Part shown: piece by piece, positions 18,799-28,127 of the stretch
How the letters are laid out: each line of letters opens with the position of its first letter
Numbering within the stretch: position 1 is the stretch's first letter
NCBI RefSeq assembly: GCF_007992115.1
Contig: NZ_BJZQ01000005.1
Coordinates: 124,001 to 188,000 of the forward strand
From: Aeromicrobium flavum
GTDB lineage: Bacteria > Actinomycetota > Actinomycetes > Propionibacteriales > Nocardioidaceae
DNA length: 64,000 bases
Reading direction: 5' to 3'
Notes under the pieces: model-generated
Databases searched by the model: none
Seen by the model: only the letters and a program-made list of their open reading frames with translations
Told to the model about the DNA's origin: nothing
Made by a program: the position numbers and the translations under genes

Positions 18799-18989
18799 TG
18801 CCCGCCCTTCTGGACGAAGCTGCGCACGAACTCCTCGGCGTTCTCCTCGAGGACGTCGTCGATCTCGTCGAGGATCGAGTCGACGTCGTCGTCGAGCTTC
18901 TCCTTGCGTTCGGCATCGACCTCGGGAGTCTCGACCTGCTCTTCGTCGACGTCGCTCTTGCGCGTCGTCCTGTGCTGTTGCTCGGCCAT
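18795..18989 (-). CDS. pup: Prokaryotic ubiquitin-like protein Pup
   Basis: Pup is the small, disordered tag attached to proteins for proteasomal degradation. The 64-aa sequence has the hallmarks: an acidic central coiled region ([21 protein letters not shown]) that binds the ARC coiled coil, and the C-terminus FVQKGGQ. The final residue is Gln, so Dop must deamidate it to Glu before PafA can use it; dop lies just upstream. The ATG is six bases after a TAGGGT -10, with GGAG in the gap. The stop codon overlaps the prcB start. Confidence 0.97.
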   Translation of the reverse strand: MAEQQHRTTRKSDVDEEQVETPEVDAERKEKLDDDVDSILDEIDDVLEENAEEFVRSFVQKGGQ

Positions 18990-18995
18990 GTCTCC

Positions 18996-19001
18996 ACCCT
19001 A
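18996..19001 (-). promoter_or_regulatory. -10 element of the pup-prcB-prcA operon
   Basis: TAGGGT lies six bases before the pup ATG, in the 16-bp gap after the dop stop. The gap sequence GGAGAC might also serve as a weak ribosome-binding site. Confidence 0.5.
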
Positions 19002-19005
19002 TCCA

Positions 19006-20508
19006 CTAGCGACCCGTGATGGCCCGGAAGAGTTCGGTGGACGTCTCGACGCGCGCGAAGAGCCCGTCCACGTGTTCGGCGGTGCCCTTCAGCGGCTCCA
19101 TCGTCGGCACGCGCTGCAGGGAGTCGTAGCCCGGGAGATCGAAGATCACCGAGTCCCAGGACGCGGCGGCGATGTCGGGCGCGAAGCGCTGCAGGCACCG
19201 GCCACGGAAGTAGGCGCGCGTGTCGCGGGGCGGCTCGGTGACGGCGTCGGCGATGACGTCGTCGGAGAGCAGCCGGTCCATGCGGCCCGCGGCCAGGAGC
19301 CGGTGGTAGAGCCCGCGCTCGGGACGGATGTCGTGGTACTGCAGGTCGATCAGGTGCAGCTTGGCGTGGTCCCAGTCGAGGCCGTCGCGCTCGCGGTACT
19401 GCTCGAGCAGCGCCAGCTTGGCGACCCAGTCGAGCTCGCGCACGAGGCTCATCGGGTCGTCGGCGAGCCGGGTGAGCACGGACTCCCAGCGCTCGAGGAC
19501 GTCGTCGGTCTCCTCGTCGCTGCCCTCGGTCTCGACGAACTTCTTCGCCTGCTCGAGGTAGTGGCCCTGCAGCTCCAGCGCGGTGATCGTGCGTCCGTCG
19601 GCCAGCTCGACCGTCTGCCGCAGCGAGGGGTCGTAGGAGATCTGGTGCAGCGCGCGGACCGGGTCGGCCAGCGCGAGCGGCTCGGGCAGGGCGTCGGCCT
19701 CGATCATCGCCAGCACCAGCGAGGTGGTGCCGTGCTTGAGGTAGATGGAGGTCTCCGACAGGTTGGCGTCGCCGATGATGACGTGCAGGCGGCGGTACTT
19801 CTTCGGATCGGCGTGCGGCTCGTCGCGGGTGTTGATGATGGGCCGCTTGAGCGTCGTCTCCAGGCCGACCTCGACCTCGAAGTAGTCCGAGCGCTGGCTG
19901 ATCTGGAACGCGTGGACGCTGCCGTCCTGGCGCTGGCCCACGCGGCCGGCACCGGTGATGACCTGGCGGCCGACGAAGAACGGCGTCAGCTGCTGCACGA
20001 TCGACAGGAAGGGCACGTCGCGGCGCATCAGGTAGTTCTCGTGCGAGCCGTACGCCGCACCCTTGTTGTCGACGTTGTTCTTGTAGAGGACGATCGGCGC
20101 GACCCCGGGCACGCGGGCGGCGAGCCGGGCTCCGCGGGCCATGACCAGCTCGCCGGCCTTCTCCCAGCGGACGACGTCGAGCGGGCTCGTGACCTCGGGG
20201 CTGGAGTACTCGGGGTGGGCGTGGTCGACGTACAGCCGGGCGCCGTTCGTGAGGATGATGTTGGCCAGGCCCATGTCCTCGTCGGTGAGCTGCGAGGGGT
20301 CGGCCACGTCGCGGCCGAGGTCGAACCCACGCGCGTCGCGCAGCGGGCTCTCCTCCTCGTAGTCCCAGCGCGCCCGCCGGGTCAGCCCGTTCGCGGCGGC
20401 GTACGAGTTCACGACATGGGTCGCCGCGACCATCGGGTTCGCCTGGGGCTGCCCCTGGACGGCGATCCCGTACTCGACCTCGGACCCCTGCACTCGTCGG
20501 ACGCTCAC
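19006..20508 (-). CDS. dop: Pup deamidase/depupylase Dop
   Basis: Dop converts the C-terminal Gln of Pup to Glu and can also remove Pup from substrates. The 500-aa protein has SEVEYGIAV (Glu10, Glu12), the long N-terminal Dop loop (residues ~40-80, [19 protein letters not shown]), the catalytic Asp95 in [40 protein letters not shown] and the C-terminal [14 protein letters not shown]. It is homologous to PafA. It starts with GTG at 20508, preceded six bases upstream by TAGGGT. It is directly upstream of pup on the same strand. Confidence 0.96.
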   Translation of the reverse strand: MSVRRVQGSEVEYGIAVQGQPQANPMVAATHVVNSYAAANGLTRRARWDYEEESPLRDARGFDLGRDVADPSQLTDEDMGLANIILTNGARLYVDHAHPEYSSPEVTSPLDVVRWEKAGELVMARGARLAARVPGVAPIVLYKNNVDNKGAAYGSHENYLMRRDVPFLSIVQQLTPFFVGRQVITGAGRVGQRQDGSVHAFQISQRSDYFEVEVGLETTLKRPIINTRDEPHADPKKYRRLHVIIGDANLSETSIYLKHGTTSLVLAMIEADALPEPLALADPVRALHQISYDPSLRQTVELADGRTITALELQGHYLEQAKKFVETEGSDEETDDVLERWESVLTRLADDPMSLVRELDWVAKLALLEQYRERDGLDWDHAKLHLIDLQYHDIRPERGLYHRLLAAGRMDRLLSDDVIADAVTEPPRDTRAYFRGRCLQRFAPDIAAASWDSVIFDLPGYDSLQRVPTMEPLKGTAEHVDGLFARVETSTELFRAITGR

Positions 20509-20514
20509 GCCTTC

Positions 20515-20520
20515 ACCCTA
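20515..20520 (-). promoter_or_regulatory. -10 element, leaderless dop
   Basis: TAGGGT ends six bases before the dop GTG start. Confidence 0.55.
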
Positions 20521-20547
20521 CGCGGGCGTGCCCGCTGGAGGCCGCGT

Positions 20548-20778
20548 TCACCGGCCGACCGCGAGCGGAGAGCCGCCGCGGATCTCCCGGGCGGTCTCAC
20601 TGCGCGGGTCGAAGACGATGTGACCGTCGGCGAACGTCCAGGCCGTCAGGCCCCGGTGCAGGGGCGCGCCCCACACCGCGGCACCGCCGGTCTCCTCGTA
20701 CCGGGCCTCGATCGTCCGGTACGGGCCGATCTTGGGCGCCCCGCCGCTGCGCGCCCACGCGCCGAGCTCTGTCGTCAT
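20548..20778 (-). CDS. Small protein with a single LGFP-like repeat
   Basis: This 76-aa protein is not firmly recognised. The segment GGAAVWGAPLHRGLTAWTFADG followed by HIVFDPRSETA resembles one LGFP repeat, a short motif usually found in tandem in actinobacterial cell-wall proteins (Gly-Ala-Pro turn, aromatic, GG, then a Pro-x-T/S turn). There is no signal peptide or membrane segment. It lies between dop and a VOC-family gene on the same strand, with only 40- and 36-bp gaps, and no good ribosome-binding site precedes the ATG. The LGFP assignment rests on pattern alone. Confidence 0.55.
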   Translation of the reverse strand: MTTELGAWARSGGAPKIGPYRTIEARYEETGGAAVWGAPLHRGLTAWTFADGHIVFDPRSETAREIRGGSPLAVGR

Positions 20779-20814
20779 GTCGACAAAGAGTCAGCGCCGT
20801 GGCCGACCGATACG

Positions 20815-21234
20815 TCACGCGCCGGCGGAGTCGTCCTCGACGTCGACCATCCACGGCGTCCCGAAGCGATCGATGCACATCCCGAAGGCCGAGGTCCAGA
20901 AGGTCGGCGCCAGCGCCATCGTCACCTCGCCCCCGGCGGCCAGCGCGTCGAACACCTCGCGCGCCCTCGTCGCGTCAGGAGCGGTGTACGACACGGAGAA
21001 TCCCATCTTCGGGCCACCGTCTCCGGTCGGGTCGTCCGATCCCATGAGCAGGTCGTCACCGATGCGCAACGACGCATGCATCACCGAGTCGGGATCGGCG
21101 CCGGGCATGCGTGCCTCCTCCGGCACCTCGCTCGTGCGCATGACGGCCGCTTCACCGCCGAACACCTCGCCGTAGTGCGCGAAGGCCTCGGCGCAGGTGC
21201 CGCCGCTGAAGAAGAGGTACGCGTTGATCGCCAT
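20815..21234 (-). CDS. VOC family (PhnB-like glyoxalase fold) protein
   Basis: This 139-aa protein has the vicinal-oxygen-chelate fold pattern of the PhnB/DUF1338-like subgroup: MAINAYLFFSGGTCAEAFAHYGEVFGG at the start, SLRIGDDLLMGSD in the middle and GMCIDRFGTPWMVDVE at the end. The substrate is unknown; PhnB-like proteins are often annotated as demethylubiquinone methyltransferase-like without enzymatic proof. The ATG at 21234 begins at the conserved family N-terminus; the upstream open frame is not family-like. It sits between arc/GNAT and dop on the same strand, so may ride on the proteasome transcript, without obvious functional connection. Confidence 0.82.
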   Translation of the reverse strand: MAINAYLFFSGGTCAEAFAHYGEVFGGEAAVMRTSEVPEEARMPGADPDSVMHASLRIGDDLLMGSDDPTGDGGPKMGFSVSYTAPDATRAREVFDALAAGGEVTMALAPTFWTSAFGMCIDRFGTPWMVDVEDDSAGA

Positions 21235-21295
21235 GTCGATCCCCGATCCTGAGAGGTGGTCGGTCACTCCCAGCATGCAGCCGATCTCCGACAGA

Positions 21296-21766
21296 TCACA
21301 AGGTCTTGCCGAGGTGGACCGCGTCGTCGTACCCGGCGTAGTAGCCGAACGGCTCGACGTCGACGTAGCCGGCCGAGCGGTACAGCGCGATGGCCTCGGG
21401 CTGCTCGAGGCCCGTCTCGAGGACGAGCCGCGTGATGCCCTGCCGCGCGGCACTGCGCTCGAGCTCGTCGAGGATCTGCCGCGACAGTCCCTGACCGCGG
21501 TGGGAGTCGAGCACGAACATGCGCTTGATCTCGCCGTCGGTCTCGCCCGCCGGACCCCCGCGACGCCAGCCGCCCATCGCGACCGGGATCTCGTCGACGT
21601 AGCCGATGAAGAAGATCCCGTTGGGGTGGTCGAACTCCGAGGGGTCCATCGGCGAGGCGTCGCCCACCTCGGTGGCGTAGCGCCGGACGTACTCGGCCTG
21701 GACCAGCTCGGTCAGCTTCACGGCGTCCGGGTGGTCGTAGCGGACCACGCGCAGTTCGATGGTCAG
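21296..21766 (-). CDS. GNAT family N-acetyltransferase coupled to arc
   Basis: This 156-aa GCN5-type acetyltransferase shows the acetyl-CoA loop in [19 protein letters not shown] and the C-terminal [22 protein letters not shown]. The substrate is unknown. The most complete start is an unusual CTG at 21766 that overlaps the arc stop codon (CTGA), giving [13 protein letters not shown] as the first strand; the first conventional start is GTG at 21748, which would trim six residues. The 4-bp overlap makes translational coupling to the proteasomal ATPase likely. Position suggests, but does not show, a role linked to pupylation or proteasome substrates. Confidence 0.82.
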   Translation of the reverse strand: MTIELRVVRYDHPDAVKLTELVQAEYVRRYATEVGDASPMDPSEFDHPNGIFFIGYVDEIPVAMGGWRRGGPAGETDGEIKRMFVLDSHRGQGLSRQILDELERSAARQGITRLVLETGLEQPEAIALYRSAGYVDVEPFGYYAGYDDAVHLGKTL

Positions 21767-23412
21767 AGGTACTGTCCCGTGTTCGCGACCGTGTCGATCG
21801 AACGACCCGGCTCGTTGCCGCCCTTGCCCGTGATGAGCGTGCGGATGAAGACGATCCGCTCGCCCTTCTTGCCCGAGATCCGCGCCCAGTCGTCGGGGTT
21901 GGTGGTGTTGGGCAGGTCCTCGTTCTCCTTGAACTCGTCGACGCAGGCCTGGAGCATGTGCTGGACCCGCAGGCCCTTGCTGCGGTGGTCGAGGAAGTCC
22001 TTGATCGCCATCTTCTTCGCACGGTCGACGATGTTCTGGATCATCGCGCCGGAGTTGAAGTCCTTGAAGTACAGGACCTCCTTGTCGCCCCCGGCGTACG
22101 TGACCTCGAGGAACTGGTTCTCCTCCGTCTCGGTGTACATCCGCTCGACCGTGCGCTGGATCATCGCGTGCACGCAGGCCTCGCGGTCGCCGCCCCACTC
22201 GCGCAGGTCGTCCTCGTGCAACGGCAGGCGCGACGTCAGGTACTTGCTGAAGATGTCGCGCGCGGCCTCGGCGTCGGGGCGCTCGATCTTGATCTTCACG
22301 TCGAGGCGGCCGGGTCGCAGGATCGCGGGATCGATCATGTCCTCGCGGTTGGAGGCGCCGATGACCAGGACGTTCTCGAGCCCCTCGACGCCGTCGATCT
22401 CGCTCAGCAGCTGCGGCACGATCGTGTTCTCGACGTCGGACGAGACGCCCGAGCCGCGGGTGCGGAACAGCGAGTCCATCTCGTCGAAGAACACGATGAC
22501 GGGGGTGCCCTCGCTGGCCTTCTCGCGGGCGCGCTGGAAGACGAGACGGATGTGCCGCTCGGTCTCGCCGACGTACTTGTTCAGCAGCTCGGGGCCCTTG
22601 ATGTTGAGGAAGTAGGAGCGACCCTCCTCCCCCGTCCGCTCGCTGACCTTCTTGGCCAAGCTGGCGGCGACCGCCTTGGCGATCATCGTCTTGCCGCAGC
22701 CGGGCGGGCCGTAGAGCAGGATGCCCTTCGGCGGCTTCAGCTCGTGCTCGACGAAGATCTCGGGGTACAGGTACGGCAGCTCGACGGCGTCCTTGATGAT
22801 CTCGACCTGGTTGCCGAGGCCGCCGATGGACGTGTAGTCGATGTCGGGCACCTCTTCGAGGACGAGCTCCTCGACCTCGGACTTCGGGATGCGCTCGTAG
22901 ACGTACCCGGCGCGGGTGTCGAGCAGCAGCGAGTCGCCGGCCCGCAGCTTCTCCTCGCGCAGCGTGTCGGCCAGCCGCACGACCTTCTCCTCGTCGGCGT
23001 TGCCGAGGACGAGCGCGCGCTCGCCGTCGGCCATCAGCTCCTTGAGCATGACGACCTCGCCGACCTGCTCGAAGTCGAGCGCGGCCACCACGTTCATGGC
23101 CTCGTTGAGGATGACCTCCTGGCCCTTGCGCAGCGCGTCCTTGTCGACGGCGGGGCTGACGTTGACCCGCAGCTTGCGGCCACCGGTCATGACGTCGACG
23201 GAGTCGTCGCCGTTGCGCTGGAGGAAGGTGCCGAATCCGGTGGGCGGCTGCGCCAGGCGGTCGACCTCCTCCTTGAGGGCCACGATCTGGTCGCGGGCCT
23301 CGCGCAGGGTGGACGTCAGACGCTCGTTCTGGGCGGCCGTGCTCGCAAGACGCGCCTCGGCATCGGCGAGGCGGGCCTCGACGTACCTGTCGGTGTGCTC
23401 ACTACCGGTCAT
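21763..23412 (-). CDS. arc: Proteasome-associated ATPase ARC/Mpa
   Basis: ARC is the hexameric AAA+ unfoldase that captures pupylated proteins and feeds them to PrcAB. The 549-aa protein has an N-terminal coiled coil (~10-55) that binds Pup, OB-fold interdomains (~60-185), Walker A GPPGCGKT (235-242), Walker B FFDEMD (308-313) and an arginine-finger region RPGRLDVKI. It ends in GQYL, the C-terminal motif needed to dock on the proteasome alpha ring. The start ATG at 23412 follows AGGAGG at good spacing; the upstream open frame is not needed. A 103-bp gap separates it from trmI. Confidence 0.96.
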   Translation of the reverse strand: MTGSEHTDRYVEARLADAEARLASTAAQNERLTSTLREARDQIVALKEEVDRLAQPPTGFGTFLQRNGDDSVDVMTGGRKLRVNVSPAVDKDALRKGQEVILNEAMNVVAALDFEQVGEVVMLKELMADGERALVLGNADEEKVVRLADTLREEKLRAGDSLLLDTRAGYVYERIPKSEVEELVLEEVPDIDYTSIGGLGNQVEIIKDAVELPYLYPEIFVEHELKPPKGILLYGPPGCGKTMIAKAVAASLAKKVSERTGEEGRSYFLNIKGPELLNKYVGETERHIRLVFQRAREKASEGTPVIVFFDEMDSLFRTRGSGVSSDVENTIVPQLLSEIDGVEGLENVLVIGASNREDMIDPAILRPGRLDVKIKIERPDAEAARDIFSKYLTSRLPLHEDDLREWGGDREACVHAMIQRTVERMYTETEENQFLEVTYAGGDKEVLYFKDFNSGAMIQNIVDRAKKMAIKDFLDHRSKGLRVQHMLQACVDEFKENEDLPNTTNPDDWARISGKKGERIVFIRTLITGKGGNEPGRSIDTVANTGQYL

Positions 23413-23438
23413 GTGCACCTCCTGGAGGGATTGATCCG

Positions 23439-23444
23439 ACCCTA
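23439..23444 (-). promoter_or_regulatory. -10 element upstream of arc
   Basis: TAGGGT would give a short leader of about 20 nt that includes the AGGAGG ribosome-binding site of arc. Confidence 0.4.
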
Positions 23445-23515
23445 CCCGTCGGAACCGTCCGTACCAGTCCATCTTGCGCCTCAGATGTTTCGATCGTGTT
23501 GAGGCGAGACCCGCG

Positions 23516-24397
23516 TCAGTCCAGGTCGGCCGGGCGCGGTCCGACGTAGTCGGGCCCGTACGCTCCCGGAGCGGGTCGGCGGGTCTTCGGCATGGGGCGC
23601 TGCCCGGGGGCCAGGCGGCGTGCGGTGACCAGGAACGCCGTGTGCCCGTTCATCTTGTGGTTGGGCCGGACGGCGAGGCCCTCGAGGTGCCAGTCACGCA
23701 CGAGGGTCTCCCACGCGTGCGGCTCGGTGAATCCGGCCGACTCGCGCAGCGACTCGACGAAGCGGGACAGCTGGGTGGTGGTGGCGACGTAGCCGCACAC
23801 GATGCCGCCGGGCACCAGTCGCTGCAACGCCAGCGGGATGCACGTCCACGGATCGACCATGTCGAGGATGATGCGGTCGACCTCGGGCCCGTCGGCCGCG
23901 TCGCGGAGGTCGCCGACCGTCAGCGACCACGTGTCGGGCGACCCGCCGAAGACCTGCTCGACGTTCTTGCGTGCGGTCTCGGCGAAGTCCTCGCGCATCT
24001 CGTGCGACTCGAGGCTGCCCTCGGAGCCGATGGCGCGCAGCAGATAGGTGGAGAGGCTGCCGGAGCCGGCCCCCGCCTCGACCACGCGGGCGCCCGGGAA
24101 GATGTCGGCCTGCACGAGGATCTGGGCGGCGTCCTTGGGGTAGATGATCGCGGCGCCGCGCGGCATCGAGACGACGTACTCGAACAGCAGCGGGCGGAAC
24201 ACCTGGTACGGGTGCTCGAGCGAGGTGTCGACCACGATCCCCTCGGGGAACCCGATGATGTCGTCGTGGCGGATCTGACCCTTCTTGGTGCTGAACTCCT
24301 TGCCGACCTCGAGCCGGATGTTGTGCTTGCGGCCCTTGGGATCGGACAGGCGGACCCACTCGCCCTCGACGAAGGGGCCGGTACGTTGAAGATTCAT
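23516..24397 (-). CDS. trmI: tRNA (adenine-58-N1)-methyltransferase TrmI
   Basis: TrmI makes m1A58 in the T-loop of tRNAs with S-adenosylmethionine as donor. The 293-aa protein has an N-terminal beta domain ([19 protein letters not shown]), the SAM-binding loop [11 protein letters not shown] (105-115) and the catalytic/substrate motif ILDMVDPW (177-184). The C-terminal tail is Pro-rich. Its ATG overlaps the stop of the M50 protease gene (24394-24397, ATGA). TrmI next to the proteasome ATPase gene is a conserved actinobacterial neighbourhood. Confidence 0.94.
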   Translation of the reverse strand: MNLQRTGPFVEGEWVRLSDPKGRKHNIRLEVGKEFSTKKGQIRHDDIIGFPEGIVVDTSLEHPYQVFRPLLFEYVVSMPRGAAIIYPKDAAQILVQADIFPGARVVEAGAGSGSLSTYLLRAIGSEGSLESHEMREDFAETARKNVEQVFGGSPDTWSLTVGDLRDAADGPEVDRIILDMVDPWTCIPLALQRLVPGGIVCGYVATTTQLSRFVESLRESAGFTEPHAWETLVRDWHLEGLAVRPNHKMNGHTAFLVTARRLAPGQRPMPKTRRPAPGAYGPDYVGPRPADLD

Positions 24398-25311
24398 CCG
24401 GCCTCACGATAGGCGCGGTCCACCGTGGACGCGAAGAGGGTGCCCACCACGGCCCCGCGGTCGTCGACGAGGGCGTAGGCGTTGGAGGGATTCTCGGCCA
24501 TCGCGACGAGCAGGTCGCGGCCGGCGAGCTCGACCGAGATCGGCACGGCACCGACCGGCGGCTCCTCCTCGCGCATGAGCCCCTGCGCCGTCAGCGACCC
24601 GAGGCGCGCCAGCACCACCCCCTGCTTGAGGGCGTAGGACGCGCCCTGCCACAGGAAGAGCGCGACGGCCAGCAGCAGCAACGCGCGGCCGATCGCGAAG
24701 GTGTCCTCCCCGAACATCATGGCGACCGAGATCGCGACCAGGGCCAGCGCGGCGAGGCGTCCGATCCAGCCGGCGATGCGGACGCCCTTGGCCTCGCTGC
24801 CGGTGAGCGCCCAGATCAGGGCGCGCAGCACGCGACCGCCGTCGAGCGGCAGGCCCGGGAGCATGTTGAAGATCGCGATGAGGACGTTGATGAAGCCGAC
24901 GGACCAGAGCACCGATCGCGTGGCGCCGTCGCTGGCCTGGGCTCCCCACAGCGCCGCCATCCCGATGACGAGCGAGGCGAGCGGGCCGACGATCGACGTG
25001 GCGAGCTCCTGCCACGGATGGCGCGAGTCGCCCTCGATGTGCGTCTCGCCGCCGAGCAGGTGCAGCTCGACCATCGGCACGCGCATGCCGAACCAGCGCG
25101 CGGCCGCGAGGTGGGCCAGCTCGTGCAGGAACACCGAGACGTAGAGGCTCAGCACGAACACGACGGCCGTCAGGTAGGGGTTCGGCCCGGCGCCCAGCGA
25201 TTCGAACTGGGGCGCGAAGACGATCACGAGGATCACGCCCATCAACAACAACGACGGGCGTACGCGGATGTCCGCGCCCGCGATGCGCGCGACGCGCCAG
25301 CCACCAGCCAT
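24394..25311 (-). CDS. Site-2 protease family (M50) membrane metalloprotease with CBS-like tail
   Basis: This polytopic intramembrane zinc protease has 305 aa. The HELAH motif (His63, Glu64, His67) lies in the second membrane segment, and the third ligand is Asp157 in NMLPGLPLDGG. Five to six hydrophobic segments are visible, followed by a C-terminal soluble region (~235-305, NPSNAYALVDDRGAVVGTL) that resembles a partial CBS domain. The substrate is not known; family members cleave membrane-embedded regulators. A TAGGTT -10 six bases before the ATG overlaps the stop codon of the HAD gene upstream. It is translationally coupled to trmI. Confidence 0.92.
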   Translation of the reverse strand: MAGGWRVARIAGADIRVRPSLLLMGVILVIVFAPQFESLGAGPNPYLTAVVFVLSLYVSVFLHELAHLAAARWFGMRVPMVELHLLGGETHIEGDSRHPWQELATSIVGPLASLVIGMAALWGAQASDGATRSVLWSVGFINVLIAIFNMLPGLPLDGGRVLRALIWALTGSEAKGVRIAGWIGRLAALALVAISVAMMFGEDTFAIGRALLLLAVALFLWQGASYALKQGVVLARLGSLTAQGLMREEEPPVGAVPISVELAGRDLLVAMAENPSNAYALVDDRGAVVGTLFASTVDRAYREAG

Positions 25312-25317
25312 GCGTAC

Positions 25318-25323
25318 AACCTA
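25318..25323 (-). promoter_or_regulatory. -10 element of the M50 protease gene, contains HAD stop codon
   Basis: TAGGTT ends six bases before the ATG at 25311; its TAG (25323-25321) is the stop codon of the HAD hydrolase gene. Confidence 0.55.
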
Positions 25324-25992
25324 CTGGTGTGCGTGCCCCAGACCCGCCAGTCGCGCCAGGTCGGCCAGGTTCACGCCGTCGAGGCTCTTCACCACGGCCC
25401 GGAAGGGCGCCTCCGGGACCGTCACGGCGTGCGGGACGGCCACGACGAAGCAGCCGGCGGCGTTCGCCGACGCGGCGCCCGTGCGGGAGTCCTCGATCGC
25501 GATGCAGTCCGCCGCGCGGACGCCCAGCATCTCGGCAGCCGTCAGGTACGGCTCGGGGTGTGGCTTGCCCTGGGTGACGGAGTCGCCGGTGACGACCGCG
25601 TCGAACCCGAGGGCCTCCACGACGGGCTCGGCGATGTAGGCGTACGACATGGTGACGAGGGCCTGCGGCACGCCGGCCGCGCGGAGCTCCTCGACCAGCT
25701 CACGGGCGCCGGGACGCCACTCCTGCTTCTCGCGCAGCGCACTCGCGACGCGGCCGCCGAGCCAGTCGACGATCTCCTCGGGCGTCATGTCGCCGCCGAT
25801 GCGCTGCTTGATGTAGCGCGCGGCGACGAGCAGGTCGCTGCCGACGAGGTGCAGGGAGTCCTCCTCGGTCCACACGACGCCGTGGTCCTCGGCCAGCTGG
25901 TGCTCCCCCGAGATCCACATCGGCTCGGTGTCGACCAGGGTGCCGTCCATGTCCCACAGGACGGCTTTCGGGAGCTTCTGGAGCGAATTCAT
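25321..25992 (-). CDS. HAD family phosphatase (beta-phosphoglucomutase-like)
   Basis: This 223-aa HAD-superfamily hydrolase has motif I DMDGTLVDTEP (nucleophile Asp14, acid/base Asp16), a helical cap, motif II TMSY, motif III Lys in TQGKPHPEPY and motif IV EDSRTG. It probably dephosphorylates a small phosphorylated metabolite; the specific substrate is unreadable. The ATG at 25992 gives the normal N-terminus MNSLQKLPKAVLWDMDG. It is the last gene of the conserved block before the accessory insertion at 26310-31489. No clear ribosome-binding site or -10 was seen upstream. Confidence 0.9.
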   Translation of the reverse strand: MNSLQKLPKAVLWDMDGTLVDTEPMWISGEHQLAEDHGVVWTEEDSLHLVGSDLLVAARYIKQRIGGDMTPEEIVDWLGGRVASALREKQEWRPGARELVEELRAAGVPQALVTMSYAYIAEPVVEALGFDAVVTGDSVTQGKPHPEPYLTAAEMLGVRAADCIAIEDSRTGAASANAAGCFVVAVPHAVTVPEAPFRAVVKSLDGVNLADLARLAGLGHAHQ

Positions 25993-26153
25993 GCTCTGAC
26001 CTGCAGTTTCTCGAGGAATGGCGGTGCACGAACTGGCCACACACGCGGCCGGTGCGACTGTCGGTGCGCCTCTCCACCGTAGATCGAGGGTCGCTGACCT
26101 TGATGTGCACGGTGGCGCACGACCCATCCACGACTTCCGTCCCAGCAGCATCT

Positions 26154-26195
26154 GTGTCCACAGTTTGCCTGCAATGTCGGGGCAAACGTGGACAC
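26154..26195. repeat. 15-bp inverted repeat (hairpin) in divergent intergenic region
   Basis: The left arm (26154-26169) and right arm (26181-26195) pair over 15 bp, with a single bulged A at 26162 and an 11-nt loop. The arms begin GTGTCCAC and end GTGGACAC. No T tract follows on either strand, so it is not a standard terminator. It lies in the ~317-bp region (25993-26309) between the divergent HAD and membrane-protein genes, where I see no convincing gene or -10 element. Confidence 0.6.
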
Positions 26196-26309
26196 GGCCG
26201 AGGGTCCGTGTCAGCCTGATCGCCGTGACGTTGCGAGCCAACGGGCTGCTTCACGGCTGAAGGGTCACTGGCCGTGTCTCATGCTCGGTGCCCACTGAGA
26301 GACGCGAGG

Positions 26310-28127
26310 ATGGCGAGTATTCCGATGACGGCCACCATGCCTGACCACGAGGCGGAGAAGACGCAGCCTCGCGTGACACCTGGCGGTGTCCGGGGACAGT
26401 CACGAGGAGCCGGTCCGCGCCACACACCGCGCAGCGAATGGCTCCTCGCGGGTGGGTTCAGTGTGCTGCTCGCGGTCGTGATGACGTGGCCCCTGGCCCG
26501 TGACGCCGGCCGGGTCATCCCGCACGACCTCGGCGACCCGCTCCTGCAGGCGTACAGCCTCGGTTGGCTGGGTGAGTCGCTTCGCAGCGATCCGGGCGGC
26601 CTGTGGGGTTCCAACAGCTTCTGGCCCGCCCCCGACTCGTTCCTGTTCACCGACACCCTTCTCGGCTACGGACCGTTCGCGATGCTGATCACCGGGTACA
26701 CGAGCGCCCTGGTCGTCTACAACGTCCTGTTCATCGGCACGTTCGCCCTCGCGTTCTTCGGGATGTACGTGTTGCTGCGGCAGCTCGGGGCCCGGTGTGC
26801 TGGGTCGGCCGTGGGCGCCGCCGTGTTCGCCTACAGTCCGTGGAAGCTCGCACACCTCGGCCACCTGAACATCCTCTCGGCCGGCGGGATCGTGCTCTCC
26901 CTGGCGTTGTTCGCCCGCGGACACGGCTGGTCGCTGCGTCACGGATTCCGGCCCGAACGTCAACAGCCGGGCTGGGTCATCGCCGGTTGGCTGGTCGCCC
27001 TGTGGCAGTTCAGCATCGGCGCTGCTCTCGGCCTGGCCTTCATGTACGTGCTGCTGGTGATCGCGGTGATCGTCGGCGGCTGGTGGCTCCTCAAGCGACC
27101 TGCGGTGCGTCGATCGATCATCGTTGCCGACGGCGCGGGCGGGACGATCTTCGCCCTCGGCGTGCTGTGGATCGCGAGCAAGCACGCGGCTGTCGCCGAT
27201 GCGTATCCCGAGGTCGTGCGACCTTACGACTACGTCAAGTTCTTCAGCCCGACCATGCAGGGCTTCATCACTGCTCCGTCGGAATCGCGGCTCTGGGGTG
27301 CCGCGCACGAAGCGGCCCGCGCCGACATGACGTGGGCTCCCGAGCAGACCCTTCTGGTGGGTTTCACGGCTCTGGTGTTGGCGGTCGCGGGCCTGACCTG
27401 GTCGGTCTGGAGCGGGCGGCAGCGGATCGGGCTCGCTCTTGGCATCGCGATCACGACGGCGCTCGCGCTGGGGCCGAACTTCTACCACGACGGAGCGTGG
27501 ACCTGGCAGGTGCTGTACGACTACGCACCCGGGTTCGACTCGGTTCGGTCGACGGGACGAACGGTCCTCTATCTCACCATCATCCTGGGCATCCTGGTCG
27601 CCGGGCTCCTGACCAAGGCAGCCGACACGGCTGACGAACTGGCCACCGTGATCCAGCGAGGGCGCGACAGCCGAGGCCCGATCCTGAGAGCGCCGCGGCG
27701 GGTCCATGCGCTGCTGTTCCTCCCACTGGCGCTGGTGTTGTTCGAGGGTCTGTCGTCTGCCCAGAACTTCGAACCCCGGCAGGCTCCCGTGGCCGTGTCC
27801 CGGTTGGAAGGTCCGGCACTGTTCCTCCCGTCAGACGGACGCGACACGAATGTGCAGTTCTGGACGATCGACGGGTTCGTGGACATGGCGAACGGCAGCG
27901 CTGCCTTCACGCCGGCGAAGCTGGAGAAGCTTCGCGACACCTCGAAGCTCTTCCCGTCCGCGAGTTCGCTCCGTGACCTACGCGGTGCAGGGATCAAGAC
28001 GGTCGTCGTCATTCCCGCCTGGCTTCCCGGAAGCGAATGGTCCTCCCTGGACACCACGATCGATCCCCCCGGTGTCGATGTCGAACGGACCGGCGAAGCA
28101 GTGATCTACCACCTCGACGCTGACTGA
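26310..28127 (+). CDS. Polytopic membrane protein, GT-C-like glycosyltransferase candidate
   Basis: This 605-aa protein has about ten membrane segments, beginning with LLAGGFSVLLAVVMTWPLA (~47-65) after a hydrophilic N-terminus. The first extracytoplasmic loop contains HDLGDPLLQAYSLGWL, the acidic DxxDP-type motif common in GT-C glycosyltransferases and related actinobacterial membrane proteins. A soluble C-terminal domain (~510-605) ends with VIYHLDAD. A lipid-linked sugar donor would be expected if it is a GT-C enzyme, but the acceptor is unknown. The start is uncertain: ATG 26310 is chosen over GTG 26274 and later ATGs at 26325 and 26337. It overlaps the convergent CDF gene by 22 bp. Confidence 0.75.
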   Translation: MASIPMTATMPDHEAEKTQPRVTPGGVRGQSRGAGPRHTPRSEWLLAGGFSVLLAVVMTWPLARDAGRVIPHDLGDPLLQAYSLGWLGESLRSDPGGLWGSNSFWPAPDSFLFTDTLLGYGPFAMLITGYTSALVVYNVLFIGTFALAFFGMYVLLRQLGARCAGSAVGAAVFAYSPWKLAHLGHLNILSAGGIVLSLALFARGHGWSLRHGFRPERQQPGWVIAGWLVALWQFSIGAALGLAFMYVLLVIAVIVGGWWLLKRPAVRRSIIVADGAGGTIFALGVLWIASKHAAVADAYPEVVRPYDYVKFFSPTMQGFITAPSESRLWGAAHEAARADMTWAPEQTLLVGFTALVLAVAGLTWSVWSGRQRIGLALGIAITTALALGPNFYHDGAWTWQVLYDYAPGFDSVRSTGRTVLYLTIILGILVAGLLTKAADTADELATVIQRGRDSRGPILRAPRRVHALLFLPLALVLFEGLSSAQNFEPRQAPVAVSRLEGPALFLPSDGRDTNVQFWTIDGFVDMANGSAAFTPAKLEKLRDTSKLFPSASSLRDLRGAGIKTVVVIPAWLPGSEWSSLDTTIDPPGVDVERTGEAVIYHLDAD

